64,000 nt of DNA, taken from NCBI GenBank assembly GCA_016871595.1, contig VHCY01000003.1, positions 1 to 64,000 on the forward strand, read 5' to 3'. Shown here piece after piece: positions 47,946 to 60,706 of the stretch. The translations under genes were made by a program, and so were the position numbers. The notes under the pieces are model-generated. The model was not told where the DNA came from. It did no database searches and saw only the letters and a program-made list of their open reading frames with translations. This stretch comes from Verrucomicrobiota bacterium (GTDB taxonomy: Bacteria; Verrucomicrobiota; Verrucomicrobiia; Opitutales; Opitutaceae). Each line of letters opens with the position of its first letter. The stretch's first letter is position 1.

Positions 47946-48485
47946 TCAGCCCGCCGCTTCGCCGACCCAGTACCAGTGCCACGGCTCGTAGCCGATGCCC
48001 CACGGGTTGCCGCGCGGGTAGGATAGCCGGAAGCCGGCCGGCGGCGCGTGCTGCACCAGCCACCGGAAGGCGGGCGTGTCGGCGAAATCCTCCTCGAGGT
48101 CCGTGTGGCCCGGGCAGCCGATGTCGATCGCCCGGCCCGAGTGGTGCTCGCTGAAGCCCGGCGCCGCGATGAGGCGCAGGATGTCCTCCAGCGAACGCCC
48201 CGCCGCCAGCTTCCGCCGGATGATCTCGGTCTGCCGCGCCACGGACCGGAAGCCGGAGACCGGCAGCAACTTGAGGCCGTCGAGCGCCGCGCCCGCCTCC
48301 AGCCGGTGCCACGCCGCGGCGGGCGCGGGCCGCAGGCGCACGGGCGGGTCAACGTCCCCGTGATCCACCCGGACCAGTTCGCCTTCGGGCGATTCGGCGT
48401 GGAAAGGCAGGCCGCGGCGCGCAGCGTAATCCGCCGGGATGCCGAGTTCGCGGTGCAGGGCGGCGATCGCGGGGGGCAGTTCCAC
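47946..48485 (-). CDS. D-alanyl-D-alanine carboxypeptidase (M15B/VanY-like)
   Basis: PVSGFRSVARQTEII; FSEHHSGRAIDIG; NPWGIGYEPWHWYWVG. Confidence 0.9.
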   Translation of the reverse strand: MELPPAIAALHRELGIPADYAARRGLPFHAESPEGELVRVDHGDVDPPVRLRPAPAAAWHRLEAGAALDGLKLLPVSGFRSVARQTEIIRRKLAAGRSLEDILRLIAAPGFSEHHSGRAIDIGCPGHTDLEEDFADTPAFRWLVQHAPPAGFRLSYPRGNPWGIGYEPWHWYWVGEAAG

Positions 48486-48488
48486 GGC

Positions 48489-49436
48489 TCAGTCGCCGTG
48501 CCCGGCGAGCCAGCGCTCGGCCTCGATCGCGGCCGAGCAGCCCATTCCGGCGGCCGTGATCGCCTGCCGGTACACGTGGTCCGCGCAGTCACCCGCGACG
48601 TACACGCCGGGGATGTGGGTGCGCACCGCGGAGCCCGCGGCCGGCTGGAAATAACCCTGCTCGTCCACCTCGAGCGGCGGCGCGAAGGGCCCCGTGTTCG
48701 GCAGGTGCCCGATCGCGACGAAGATCCCCTTCACCGCCAGGACCTGCTCCGTCCCGCTCTTCACGTTCCGCACGCGCAGGCCGCTGACGGCACCCTCCGC
48801 GACGCCCTCGACGGCCACGGGCAGGCTGTCCCAGACACAAGTGATCTTCTCGTGGCGCGTCACCCGGTCGGCCATTATCTTGGAGGCGCGCAGGGTGTCG
48901 CGGCGGTGAACGAGGTAGACGCGGGAGGCGAAGCGGGTGAGGAACAGCGCCTCCTCGGCGGCGCTGTCGCCGCCGCCGATCACGGCGACGTCCATCTTCC
49001 GGTAGAAGGCGCCGTCGCAGGTCGCGCAGGTCGTGACGCCCTTGCCGCCGTAGAGTTCCTTCTCGCCGGGAATCCCGGTCATCCGGGGCGAGGCCCCGGT
49101 GGCGATGATCACCGCGCGGGCGAGGATGACGCGGTCGCCGGCGAAGAGCCGCCGCGGGTGCGAGGTGAAATCCACGCGGTCGACCAGCGCCTGTTCGAAG
49201 CGGGTCCCGAAGCGGGTGGCCTGCTCGCGCAGGTTCTGCATCAGCTGGAAGCCGTCCACGCCGTGGGGAAAACCGGGGAAGTTCTCCACCTCGCTGGTGG
49301 TGGTCAGCTGCCCGCCCGGCAGCGGGCCCTCGAGGACGAGCGGGGAGAGGTTCGCGCGGCCGGTGTAGATGGCGGCCGTCAGCCCGGCGCAGCCGGTGCC
49401 GATGATGACGACGTTTTCGACGGAGGGGGCGGACAT
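48489..49436 (-). CDS. trxB: Thioredoxin-disulfide reductase
   Basis: [39 protein letters not shown] active site; [23 protein letters not shown]. Confidence 0.95.
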   Translation of the reverse strand: MSAPSVENVVIIGTGCAGLTAAIYTGRANLSPLVLEGPLPGGQLTTTSEVENFPGFPHGVDGFQLMQNLREQATRFGTRFEQALVDRVDFTSHPRRLFAGDRVILARAVIIATGASPRMTGIPGEKELYGGKGVTTCATCDGAFYRKMDVAVIGGGDSAAEEALFLTRFASRVYLVHRRDTLRASKIMADRVTRHEKITCVWDSLPVAVEGVAEGAVSGLRVRNVKSGTEQVLAVKGIFVAIGHLPNTGPFAPPLEVDEQGYFQPAAGSAVRTHIPGVYVAGDCADHVYRQAITAAGMGCSAAIEAERWLAGHGD

Positions 49437-49608
49437 ACGGTGCCGGAAGAGAGGGGCAGGGGAGGGGGCGGCGCAATCCCGGAGATCAATCCCCGGCCGG
49501 GCCGCCGGCGGCGCTTGCAATTTTCGCAGCGGACCGGAGCCTAGCGCGGCGTGCTGGCGTTCCCCGGCGCGTGCTCCCCCCTCCCTCTACCCACCGATCC
49601 GACCCTGC

Positions 49609-51126
49609 ATGAAGCCCCCCGTCGATTCCAACCGCGCCAAGTATATGACCCTGATCGCCGCCTTCCTCGGGTGGATGTTCGACGGGTTTGAGATGGGCCT
49701 CTTTCCCCTGATCGGCCAGCCGGCCCTCAAAGATCTCCTCGGGCCCAACGCCCCCGCGGGCGACACGGCGGCCTGGTTCGGCGCGATCATCGCGGTGTTT
49801 TTGGTGGGGGCTGCCAGCGGCGGGGTGCTCTTCGGCTGGCTCGGCGACAAGATCGGCCGCGTGCGGGCGATGTCGCTCAGCATCTTCACCTACGCGATCT
49901 TCACCGGGCTCTGCGGGTTCGCCACCGAGGCGTGGCACATCGCGGCGCTGCGTTTCATCGCCTCCCTCGGGATGGGCGGCGAGTGGTCGCTCGGCGTGGC
50001 GCTGGTGAACGAGGTCTGGCCGGGCAAGTCGCGGGCGCTGATCGCGGGCCTGATCGGCGCCGCGGCGAACGTCGGCTTCCTGATGGTGGCGCTGCTGAGT
50101 ATGGGGCTTGGGGGCTTCATCGGGGGCGTCGAGGTGATGCTCCGCGGGATCGGGCTCTCCGAGGCCGCCACCCAGAGCCTGCTCGCGAACTCGGCTTGGC
50201 GCTTCCTGATGATCAGCGGCGCCTTCCCCGCGCTGCTCATCTTCTTCATCCGCCTCTTCGTCGGGGAATCCGAGAAGTGGGTCGAGGAGAACGCCAAGGG
50301 CTCCACCTCGCACTGGAGCAAGTCCGACCTGCTCGGCGTGCTGGTCGCCTGCCTGGCCGCGCTCGTGATCATCGGCGTCTGGACTCCGGCGGTCTCGAAG
50401 CTGCACTGGGCTTGGTCGACGCTGATCACGATCATCGGCCTGGCGATCGCGCTGTGGGGATACCTGTTCCCGGTGAAACAGTACCTCGCGCGCGCGGTGG
50501 CCGCGGGAGGCCTGAAGGCCGGCACGCAGTCCGAGGTCGTGCGCAGCATGCTCTTCGGGGCGGTCCTCGCGGGCGTCGCGCTGCTGGGCACCTGGGGTTC
50601 GATCCAGTGGGCGCCTCGCTGGGCGGCCGAGCTGATGCCGGACACGGCCACGGTGAAACATTTCGCGAAGGAGAAGACCCAGCTGGCCACGTCCCTCGGC
50701 GCGATCGTCGCGACGATCATCGCCGCGGTCGCCGCGGGCCGTTTCGGGCGCCGCGTCACCTACGCCGTGCTTTGCGTGGGCTCGATCGCCTCGGCCCTGT
50801 ACTTCTATTTGGGCAACGCCGCCTTCGGCACCGGGTTCCTGATCGCCGCCTTCATCGCGGGCGGGGTCACCGCCTCCTTCTACGGGTTCTTCCCGCTGTA
50901 CTTCCCGGAGCTGTTCCCGACCGCGGTGCGGGCCACCGGCCAGGGCTTCGCCTTCAACTTCGGGCGCATCGTCGCCGCCGTCGGCGGCCTGCAGACCGCG
51001 ACGCTCATCAAGGCCTTCGACGGCAGCTTCGCAAAGACCGGCTCCACCCTCGCCGCGATTTACCTCGTGGGGATGATCGCCATCTGGTGGGGACCCGAGA
51101 CCAAGGACCGTGAGCTGCCCGAATAA
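49609..51126 (+). CDS. MFS transporter (metabolite:H+ symporter-like)
   Basis: LGWMFDGFEMGLFPLI; GGVLFGWLGDKIGRVRAMSLSI; multiple TM helices. Confidence 0.92.
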   Translation: MKPPVDSNRAKYMTLIAAFLGWMFDGFEMGLFPLIGQPALKDLLGPNAPAGDTAAWFGAIIAVFLVGAASGGVLFGWLGDKIGRVRAMSLSIFTYAIFTGLCGFATEAWHIAALRFIASLGMGGEWSLGVALVNEVWPGKSRALIAGLIGAAANVGFLMVALLSMGLGGFIGGVEVMLRGIGLSEAATQSLLANSAWRFLMISGAFPALLIFFIRLFVGESEKWVEENAKGSTSHWSKSDLLGVLVACLAALVIIGVWTPAVSKLHWAWSTLITIIGLAIALWGYLFPVKQYLARAVAAGGLKAGTQSEVVRSMLFGAVLAGVALLGTWGSIQWAPRWAAELMPDTATVKHFAKEKTQLATSLGAIVATIIAAVAAGRFGRRVTYAVLCVGSIASALYFYLGNAAFGTGFLIAAFIAGGVTASFYGFFPLYFPELFPTAVRATGQGFAFNFGRIVAAVGGLQTATLIKAFDGSFAKTGSTLAAIYLVGMIAIWWGPETKDRELPE

Positions 51127-51150
51127 CCCGTGCGGCGGCCCCGCCCGCTG

Positions 51151-53142
51151 ATGCCCCCGGCCACGCCCGCCGCCCCCGCGCCGTCCGCCGCCCGGGATCC
51201 CGTGTGGGATCCGCGCCGCTGGCTGCCCACCACCCGCGACGAGGCTTCCGCCCGCGGCTGGGATGAGCTCGACGTGGTGCTGGTCTCGGGCGACGCCTAC
51301 GTCGACCACCCCGCGTTTGGCACCGCCGTCATCGGCCGGATGATCGAGCGCGAGGGCCTTCGCATTGCCATCATCGCCCAGCCGAACTGGCGCGACGACC
51401 TCCGCGACTTCCGCAAGTTCGGCGCGCCCCGGCTCTTCTTCGGCGTCACCTCGGGCTGTATGGACTCGATGGTGAACCGCTACACCGCGGCGAAGAAGCT
51501 GCGCAGCCAGGACGCCTACACACCGGGCGGGGAGCACGGCTTCCGGCCTGACTACGCGGCCACGGTCTACTCGCGCCTCCTCAAGCAGATTTATCCCGAG
51601 GTGCCCGTCCTGCTCGGCGGCATCGAGGCGAGCCTGCGGCGCGTCACGCATTACGATTACTGGTCGGACACGCTGAAGCCGGGGATTCTGGCCGAGAGCG
51701 GCGCCGATATGCTGGTGTACGGAATGGGCGAGTTGCCCCTGCTGGAGATCCTCCGCCTGCTCAAGCAGGGGGTCCCGTTCTCGTCCCTGCGCACCATCGC
51801 GCAGACGGCGGTGCTGCTGCCGGCCGGCGCGCCGGTGCCGAAGAACCAACACTGGGAGGACTTCACCCTCCACAGCCACGAGGAGTGCACGCGGGACCGG
51901 GCGCTCTACGCGCGGAACTTCAAGGACATCGAGACCGAGTCGAACCGGGTGAAGGCGCGGCGCCTGCTGCAGCCCACCGGCGATCGCCTGCTGGTGGTCA
52001 ACCCGCCTTTCCCGACGATGTCCGAGCGGCAGATCGACTCGAGCTTCGACCTGCCGTACACGCGGCTGCCGCACCCGAAGTACCGCAAACGCGGGCCGAT
52101 CCCAGCCTACGAGATGATCAAGCACTCGATCAATATGCACCGCGGGTGCTTCGGCGGGTGCAGCTTCTGCACGATCTCGGCGCACCAGGGCAAGTTCGTC
52201 GCCAGCCGCAGCAAGGCCAGCATCCTGCGCGAGGTCGAATCGATCAAACAGATGCCCGACTTCCGGGGCACGATCTCCGACCTCGGCGGGCCCTCCGGCA
52301 ATATGTACAAGATGAAGGGCCGCGAGCAGTGGATCTGCGACGAGTGCGTGCGCCCAAGCTGCATCTGGCCCGACGTGTGCCGGAACCTCGACACCGACCA
52401 CACCGCGCTGCTCGACGTCTACAAGGCGGTCCGCGAGACGCCCGGGGTGAACCACGCCTTCGTCACCAGCGGCCTCCGTTACGACCTGTTCCTGCACCAG
52501 CACGCCAAGGGGCAGGAGAAGGAGAGCCACGAGCGCTACGTCGACACGCTGGTCGAGCACCACGTGTCCGGCCGGCTCAAGGTCGCCCCAGAGCACACCT
52601 CGGACGCGGTGCTGCGCGTGATGCGCAAGCCCTCGTTCAAGTACTTCCGCCGCTTCAAGCAGAAGTTCGACGCCGCCAAGGGCCGCGTCGGGCGGGACAA
52701 CCTCCAGATCATCCCCTACTTCATCAGTTCCCATCCCGGCTCGCGCCCTGAGGATATGGCGCAGCTGGCGGTCGAGACCAAGGAGCTGGGTTTCAAGCTC
52801 GAGCAGGTGCAGGACTTCACCCCGACCCCGATGACAGTCGCGACCGAGATCTACGCCACGGGGGTGCACCCCTACGACCAGAAGCCCGTGTGCGTCGCCC
52901 GCTCGCCCGAGGAGAAGCAGGAGCAGCGCAGCTTCTTCTTCTGGTACAAGCCGGAGATGAAGGCGGCGCTCCGCTCCACCCTCCGCCGTCTCGGGATGGG
53001 CGAGACCGCCGCGCGTTTGCTGGGCGACGGATCGGCCAAGGACCGGATGCTGGCCGAGGACGCGATGAACTGCGGTGGACTGCCCCCGCCGCCCCGCGCG
53101 CCGGTCCGCCGGTCGTGGTTCCGGCGCCGGGATCGCGGTTGA
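51151..53142 (+). CDS. YgiQ family radical SAM protein
   Basis: CFGGCSFC CxxxCxxC; DVVLVSGDAYVDHPAFGTAVIGR; LKVAPEHTSDAVLRVMRKPSF. Confidence 0.94.
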   Translation: MPPATPAAPAPSAARDPVWDPRRWLPTTRDEASARGWDELDVVLVSGDAYVDHPAFGTAVIGRMIEREGLRIAIIAQPNWRDDLRDFRKFGAPRLFFGVTSGCMDSMVNRYTAAKKLRSQDAYTPGGEHGFRPDYAATVYSRLLKQIYPEVPVLLGGIEASLRRVTHYDYWSDTLKPGILAESGADMLVYGMGELPLLEILRLLKQGVPFSSLRTIAQTAVLLPAGAPVPKNQHWEDFTLHSHEECTRDRALYARNFKDIETESNRVKARRLLQPTGDRLLVVNPPFPTMSERQIDSSFDLPYTRLPHPKYRKRGPIPAYEMIKHSINMHRGCFGGCSFCTISAHQGKFVASRSKASILREVESIKQMPDFRGTISDLGGPSGNMYKMKGREQWICDECVRPSCIWPDVCRNLDTDHTALLDVYKAVRETPGVNHAFVTSGLRYDLFLHQHAKGQEKESHERYVDTLVEHHVSGRLKVAPEHTSDAVLRVMRKPSFKYFRRFKQKFDAAKGRVGRDNLQIIPYFISSHPGSRPEDMAQLAVETKELGFKLEQVQDFTPTPMTVATEIYATGVHPYDQKPVCVARSPEEKQEQRSFFFWYKPEMKAALRSTLRRLGMGETAARLLGDGSAKDRMLAEDAMNCGGLPPPPRAPVRRSWFRRRDRG

Positions 53143-53166
53143 CCGGGCCTCCCCCGCGCCCGCGCT

Positions 53167-55164
<1,998 letters not shown>

Positions 55165-55268
55165 TCGGAGCGGCCGCCAAGGGCGCAAAAACCGCCGGCG
55201 GGCGCAAGGGTTTCCCGCCCGCCCACTCTCCGCTCGCCGTCGTCCCGCGGCGCAGGCAGCCTCCGGGG

Positions 55269-56690
55269 ATGAAGACCACCCTGTTGTTCCTCGGGTTCGT
55301 CCCCGCCCTGGCCGCCGCCCCCGCCCTGACGCTCTACCACCAAGGCTTCGCCGTCGTGCGGGAGCGCTTGCCGCTGCGGCTCGCGGCCGGCGAGACGGAC
55401 GCCGCCTTCGCCGGGGTCACCGCGCAGGTCGAGCCGGACTCCGTGGTGCTGCGCGATCCGGCCGGGAAGGTGACCTTCCGCGTGCTGGAGCAGAGCTACC
55501 GGGCCGACGTCGTGTCGCAGGCGCTGCTGCTCACGCTGCACGAGGGCCGGGAGATTGATTTCCTGGTGCGGGACCGCGACGCCCGCGAGCACACGGTGCG
55601 CGGCAGGGTCATCCGCGGCGGCCACCAGCCCGGCGGTGAGCCGGTGGCGCCCATCATCGAGGTCGAGGGCAAGGTGCGGTTCTCCCTCCCCGGTGAACCC
55701 CTGTTCCCCGCGCTCGGCGGGGACGGGATCCTGCGCCCCACGCTGTCGTGGCGCCTCGCCGCCGCGGCCGCCGCGGAGTTCGAGGCCGAACTGGGCTACG
55801 TCACGGGGGGGCTTGGCTGGCAGGCGGCCTACAACCTCGTCGCCCCGGAACAGGGGGACCAGCTCGACCTCGTGGGCTGGGTCACCCTCTCGAACCAGAG
55901 CGGCCAGACCTTCACCGGCGCGACCTTCAAGCTGATGGCGGGGGACGTGGCCCGCGTCGCGCCCCGGCCGGGGCGGATGAACCGCGGCCGCGAGGCGGTG
56001 ATGCTCGCGATGGCGGCGGACGGCGCCGTGACCGAGAAGGCCTTCGACGAGTTCCGCCTGTACGCGCTGCCCCGCCCGGTGACGCTGCGCGACCGGGAGA
56101 CCAAGCAGGTGGAATTCCTGCGCGCGACGGGCGTCCGCGCGCCTGTCCTCTACGTCTTCGACGGGGCGCCGGGGATGTCCTTCAGCGGCGGGGCGAACCG
56201 TGATCCGGGCTTCGTCAGCCAGGGAACCGCGAAGGTGGCCGTGTTCCGCGAGTTCCGGAACTCCGAGGAGAACCGGCTCGGCGTGCCCCTGCCCAAGGGG
56301 CGCCTGCGCTTCTACCGCGAGGACGCGGCGGACGGCCGCCTCGAGTTCACCGGGGAGAACGAGCTCGACCACACGCCGCGCAACGAGCTGGTGCGGGTGC
56401 GCACCGGCGACGCGTTCGACTTGGTGGGCGAACGGACCCGCACGCAGTACAACGGGAGCAACCGGCAGGAGTTCGCGGAGGAGGATTTCGAGATCCGCCT
56501 GCGCAACCGCAAGACGGTCCCCGTGACCATCCGGGTCGTCGAGCGCCTCTACCGCGGCGGCAACTGGCGGCTGACGCAGCACTCCGCGCCCTTCACGCGC
56601 CGAGATGCGCAGACGATCGAGTTCGACGTGGCCGTGCCGCCCGACGGCGAGACCGTGGTGACCTACCGCGTCCGCTACGACTGGCGCTGA
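55269..56690 (+). CDS. DUF4139 domain-containing secreted protein
   Basis: Signal peptide; GYVTGGLGWQAAYNLV, LSNQSGQTFTGATFKLMAGDV, LPKGRLRFYRED. Confidence 0.85.
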   Translation: MKTTLLFLGFVPALAAAPALTLYHQGFAVVRERLPLRLAAGETDAAFAGVTAQVEPDSVVLRDPAGKVTFRVLEQSYRADVVSQALLLTLHEGREIDFLVRDRDAREHTVRGRVIRGGHQPGGEPVAPIIEVEGKVRFSLPGEPLFPALGGDGILRPTLSWRLAAAAAAEFEAELGYVTGGLGWQAAYNLVAPEQGDQLDLVGWVTLSNQSGQTFTGATFKLMAGDVARVAPRPGRMNRGREAVMLAMAADGAVTEKAFDEFRLYALPRPVTLRDRETKQVEFLRATGVRAPVLYVFDGAPGMSFSGGANRDPGFVSQGTAKVAVFREFRNSEENRLGVPLPKGRLRFYREDAADGRLEFTGENELDHTPRNELVRVRTGDAFDLVGERTRTQYNGSNRQEFAEEDFEIRLRNRKTVPVTIRVVERLYRGGNWRLTQHSAPFTRRDAQTIEFDVAVPPDGETVVTYRVRYDWR

Positions 56691-56707
56691 GCCGGGCGCG
56701 GGCCGCC

Positions 56708-59128
56708 TCAGCCCGCGGGCGCGAAGTCGACCTGGCGGCGGTAGCGGTCGACCTTGGCGACGATCACCTCGAGGCGGTCATTGAGGCCGAGGCGGCGCCG
56801 GTGACGGCGGCCGATCAGGGCGTCCCCCGAGGGCGTGGGCGCGTAGCGGTCGTCGCGCAGGGATTCGAGCGGGAGGAAGCCGAAGGCGAGGGACTCGGTC
56901 AGCTCGACGAACAGGCCCTGGGGGCGCACGTCGGTGATGACCGCGGCGAAGCGGGTGGGCGGGCGGAGCTCCAGCTGGCGGGAGAAAAACTCCATCAGCT
57001 TGACCTTCACGCTGTCGCGCTCGGCTTCGGCGCTGTTGATCTCGGTGCGGCTGAGGTGCTCCGCGAGGCGCTCGACGCCGGGGAGGTCGTAGCGGGTGGC
57101 GCGGGCACCGCCGGCCTGACCGCTGGTGAGGTGGCGTTCCAGCACCCGGTGTACCACGAGGTCCGCGTAACGGCGGATCGGGGAGGTGAAGTGGGTGTAG
57201 TCTTTCTTGTGCAGCCCGTAGTGTCCGTCGGGCGAGTGCCGGTAGGCGGCCTTGCGCAGGCTGCGCAGGAGCTGGGTGCGCAGGGTGTGGCCCTGGGCGT
57301 GGGTCGCGAGGATCGCGAGCACGCGGCCGAGTTCCGCCCGCTCCGTGAGGTCGCCGGCGGGGATGCCGTGGTCCGCGAGAGTCGCGCGCAGTTCCCCGAG
57401 TCGCGCCGGCTCCGGGTCGTCGTGCACCCGGTAGAGCGAGGGCAGCTTGTGCTGGCGGGTGAGGCGCGCGATGGCCTCGTTCGCTGCGAGCATGAATTCC
57501 TCGATCAGCTGGTGGCTCTCGTCGTGCTCCACCCGCTCGAGCCGGTCGGCGTAGCCCGCGGGATCCAGCAGGATCTTCGTCTCCGGCATATCGAGGTCGA
57601 GGCTGCCGTGCGCCATCCGCTCGTGGCGCAGGCGGCCCGCGAATCCCCACAGGCGCCGGATCCAGCCCTGGAGGTCGCGCAGTTCCGCCTCGGTGAGTTC
57701 CCGCAGCGCGCGGCCGGTCGAGCCGGTCTGGTGCTTGGGCGGGAGCGGCAGCTCCCGGATGCGCGCGAGGTCGTCCTCTTGCAGGAAGGCGAACGCCTGG
57801 CGGTAGGTGAGGCGCTTCCAGCTGCGGATCACCGTGCGGGCGGGCGCGCTGCCGCGGAGGCGTCCGCCCGCGTCGAAGTCCAGCAGCACCGCCTGGCACA
57901 GGCGGTCTTCCCCTTCCACGAGGGAGCAGAGGCCGTTGGAGATGGGTTCCGGCAGCATCGGCACCACCGTGCCGACCAGGTAGGTCGAGTTGCCGCGGCG
58001 CTGGGCCTCGCGGTCGAGCGCGCTGCCGGGGCGGACATAGTGCGAGACGTCCGCGATGTGGACGCCCACCCGCCAGCCGCCACCGGGCAACTCCTCGAGC
58101 GAGAGCGCGTCGTCGAAGTCCTTCGCGTCATCGGGATCGATGGTGAACACGGGCCGTTCCCGGTAATCGAGCCGACCGCGGGTGTCGCGCGCGGGGACCT
58201 TGACGGGCAGGGCCGCGGCCTCGCGCAGGGCGTCTTCGGGGAAGCGCGGCTCCAGCTCGTAGGTCAGCAGGATCGCGCGCAGCTCCGCGTCGGGCTCGTG
58301 GGTGCGGCCGAGGCGGGCGGTGACGACCCCGGGCGGGGGCAGGGAGGCGTCGGTCCAGGCGCCGAGGCGCACGGCCACCTTGTCGCCGGCGCGCGGGACG
58401 GGTTCGAGGCCCCCGCGAACGGGATCGGGCACGGTGATCTCGCGCGTGAAACGCGGGTCGTCGGGCGCGACCATCCAGCCGCCCCGGTGCCGGCGGAGTT
58501 CCCCCACCACGACGTCCCGGTCCCGCTCGAGCACGTGGATGACGCGGCCGACGCGCTCACCGGGCCGCCGTCCCTGCCGGCCGGGATGGATCCGCACCAC
58601 CACGCGGTCGCCGGGCAGCGCGACGCCGGAATCGCCCGGGGGAATCTGCACCGCGGGGACGGGCGCCGCCCCGGGGGGCTGTTCCGGCACCGCGAACCCG
58701 GAGCCGCCGGTGCGGAACTGGATGCGGGCCACCAGTTCCCCCGGGCGCAGGCGGGGCGCGGCGGGCGTCTCGTCGCGGACCGGCGGCGTGGGCGGCTCTT
58801 CCGCGGGGACCGGCAAGCGACCGGGGCGGGGAAGGGGCAGCGGCGAGCCCGGGGGCGGCATCGCGGGCCCGCGGCGGCGCGGGGTGAAGACGGGGCGCGC
58901 GGCGGCGGGGTGGGGCGCGGATTCGCGCGGGGCGGCGGGTGCGGCGGGGAGGAGCCGGCCGTCCCGGGATTGGCGCAGCTCGCCGGTCCGCGTCAGCGCG
59001 GCGATGGCTTCCGCCAACTGGGCGGGGCGCACGGCGGGCCGGCCGAGCAGGCGGGCAAGTTGGGCGGGGCGGGAGGGGGCGAAGCCCGCGGAGCGGACCA
59101 AGGTGAGCAGACGATCGCGGAGCGACAT
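56708..59128 (-). CDS. rnr: Ribonuclease R
   Basis: TIDPDDAKDFDDALSLE; VHIADVSHYVRPGSALD; FTSPIRRYADLVVHR; S1-like C-terminus. Confidence 0.95.
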   Translation of the reverse strand: MSLRDRLLTLVRSAGFAPSRPAQLARLLGRPAVRPAQLAEAIAALTRTGELRQSRDGRLLPAAPAAPRESAPHPAAARPVFTPRRRGPAMPPPGSPLPLPRPGRLPVPAEEPPTPPVRDETPAAPRLRPGELVARIQFRTGGSGFAVPEQPPGAAPVPAVQIPPGDSGVALPGDRVVVRIHPGRQGRRPGERVGRVIHVLERDRDVVVGELRRHRGGWMVAPDDPRFTREITVPDPVRGGLEPVPRAGDKVAVRLGAWTDASLPPPGVVTARLGRTHEPDAELRAILLTYELEPRFPEDALREAAALPVKVPARDTRGRLDYRERPVFTIDPDDAKDFDDALSLEELPGGGWRVGVHIADVSHYVRPGSALDREAQRRGNSTYLVGTVVPMLPEPISNGLCSLVEGEDRLCQAVLLDFDAGGRLRGSAPARTVIRSWKRLTYRQAFAFLQEDDLARIRELPLPPKHQTGSTGRALRELTEAELRDLQGWIRRLWGFAGRLRHERMAHGSLDLDMPETKILLDPAGYADRLERVEHDESHQLIEEFMLAANEAIARLTRQHKLPSLYRVHDDPEPARLGELRATLADHGIPAGDLTERAELGRVLAILATHAQGHTLRTQLLRSLRKAAYRHSPDGHYGLHKKDYTHFTSPIRRYADLVVHRVLERHLTSGQAGGARATRYDLPGVERLAEHLSRTEINSAEAERDSVKVKLMEFFSRQLELRPPTRFAAVITDVRPQGLFVELTESLAFGFLPLESLRDDRYAPTPSGDALIGRRHRRRLGLNDRLEVIVAKVDRYRRQVDFAPAG

Positions 59129-59199
59129 AAATCTCCCGCCGGTCCTCGGACCGTGCTTTGGGATTGGCGCGAGGGAATGAGGCTTATACCCCTCTAGCG

Positions 59200-60642
59200 A
59201 TGAAAATCGTCCACGTGACGAGCGAGCTGTTCCCGTACGTTAAGACCGGCGGCCTCGCGGATGCGGTGGGCGCGCTGGCCGGGGAACTGGCGCGGCAGGG
59301 GCATCAGGTATCCGTCTTCCTGCCCGGCTACCGCGCGGCCCTCGAGCATCCCGCCGCCGCCGGCGCCGAGCGCATTTTGCGGCTCAAGGTCGAGCTGGGA
59401 CAGGACTACCTCGCGGGTGACGTCCGCGTCTTCTCCCCGCAGCCCAACCTCCGGATCCACCTCGTCTGCCGCGAGGAGTTCTTCGACCGGCGCGGCGCCT
59501 ACGGCAACGGCGAGCGTGACTTCGAGGACAACGCCGACCGCTTCATCTTTTTCTGCAAGGCGGTCGTCGACACCCTCCGGCTCGGCGACTTCGGGGCCGA
59601 CATCGTGCACGCCCACGACTGGCAGGCCGCCCTCGTCCCCCTGCTGCTGCGCGAGGCCGAGCGCCGCCACGGGCTCACGCTTGCGCTCAAGACGGTGTTC
59701 ACGGTGCACAACATCGCCTACCAGGGCTTGTTCCCCGCTCGCGTCTTCGGCCGCACCAACCTCCCGGACGAGCTCAACCAAATGGACGGGCTCGAGTACT
59801 ACTCGCAGGTCAACCTCCTCAAGGGCGGCATCCTCTTCTCGGACCGCGTGACGACGGTGAGCCCGCGCTACGCCCGCGAGATCCAGACGCCGGAGTTCGG
59901 CTGCGGCCTCGACGGCGTGGTGCAGACGCGCGCGGAGGATCTCGTCGGGTTGCTCAACGGCATCGACACGTCCGTCTGGAACCCGGCCACCGACCCGCTG
60001 TTGCCGGCCCGCTATTCCGCGGGCGACCTCGCGGGGAAGGCGAAGTGCCGCGCGGAACTGCTCCGGCGGTGCGGCCTCGAGGCGGGGCCCCGCGTGCCCC
60101 TTTTCGGCGTCGTGGCCCGTCTCACCGCCCAGAAGGGCATCGATGCGATCCTCGCCAACCGCGAGTTCTTCCTCGCCCACGATGTGCGCCTGATCGTGCT
60201 CGGCACGGGCGACCGCCGGCTCGAGGAGGAATTGCGGGAGCTGGCCCGGGAGCAGCCCCGCAAGGTGTTCCTGTCCGCGATGCTCGACGAGGGGATGAGC
60301 CACCTGATCGAGGCCGGCAGCGATTTCTTCCTGATGCCGTCCGCCTTCGAGCCCTGCGGCCTCAACCAGATGTATTCCCAAGTCTACGGCACGGTGCCAG
60401 TGGTGACCCGCGTCGGGGGCCTCGCGGACACGGTCATCGACGCGGATCAGGATCGCGCCGCGGGCACGGGCCTCGTCTGCGAGCCGAACCCGGCCAGCCT
60501 GCTCGACGCCCTGCACCGGGCCCTCGCCCTGTTCGCCGCCCCGCCGCGGCTCGCCGCCGTGCGCGAGCGCGGGATGCGGCGCGACTTCAGCTGGCGAACC
60601 GCCGTCGCCGCCTACGAGCGGCTCTACCAGGACGCTTTGTGA
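59200..60642 (+). CDS. glgA: Glycogen synthase (GT5)
   Basis: HVTSELFPYVKTGGLADAVGAL; HAHDWQAAL; PSAFEPCGLNQMYS. Confidence 0.96.
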   Translation: MKIVHVTSELFPYVKTGGLADAVGALAGELARQGHQVSVFLPGYRAALEHPAAAGAERILRLKVELGQDYLAGDVRVFSPQPNLRIHLVCREEFFDRRGAYGNGERDFEDNADRFIFFCKAVVDTLRLGDFGADIVHAHDWQAALVPLLLREAERRHGLTLALKTVFTVHNIAYQGLFPARVFGRTNLPDELNQMDGLEYYSQVNLLKGGILFSDRVTTVSPRYAREIQTPEFGCGLDGVVQTRAEDLVGLLNGIDTSVWNPATDPLLPARYSAGDLAGKAKCRAELLRRCGLEAGPRVPLFGVVARLTAQKGIDAILANREFFLAHDVRLIVLGTGDRRLEEELRELAREQPRKVFLSAMLDEGMSHLIEAGSDFFLMPSAFEPCGLNQMYSQVYGTVPVVTRVGGLADTVIDADQDRAAGTGLVCEPNPASLLDALHRALALFAAPPRLAAVRERGMRRDFSWRTAVAAYERLYQDAL

Positions 60643-60706
60643 GCGCCGTTGCGCGCTGCCGGCGTCCCCGGAGGCAACTGGATCGTAGCAAGCAGCGACT
60701 ATCCCC

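Noticed and set aside
49486-52869. 1127-aa minus-strand ORF opposite MFS/YgiQ
   Set aside because: High-GC antisense frame; low-complexity R/G/A/E/D-rich translation without motifs, opposed by well-recognised genes
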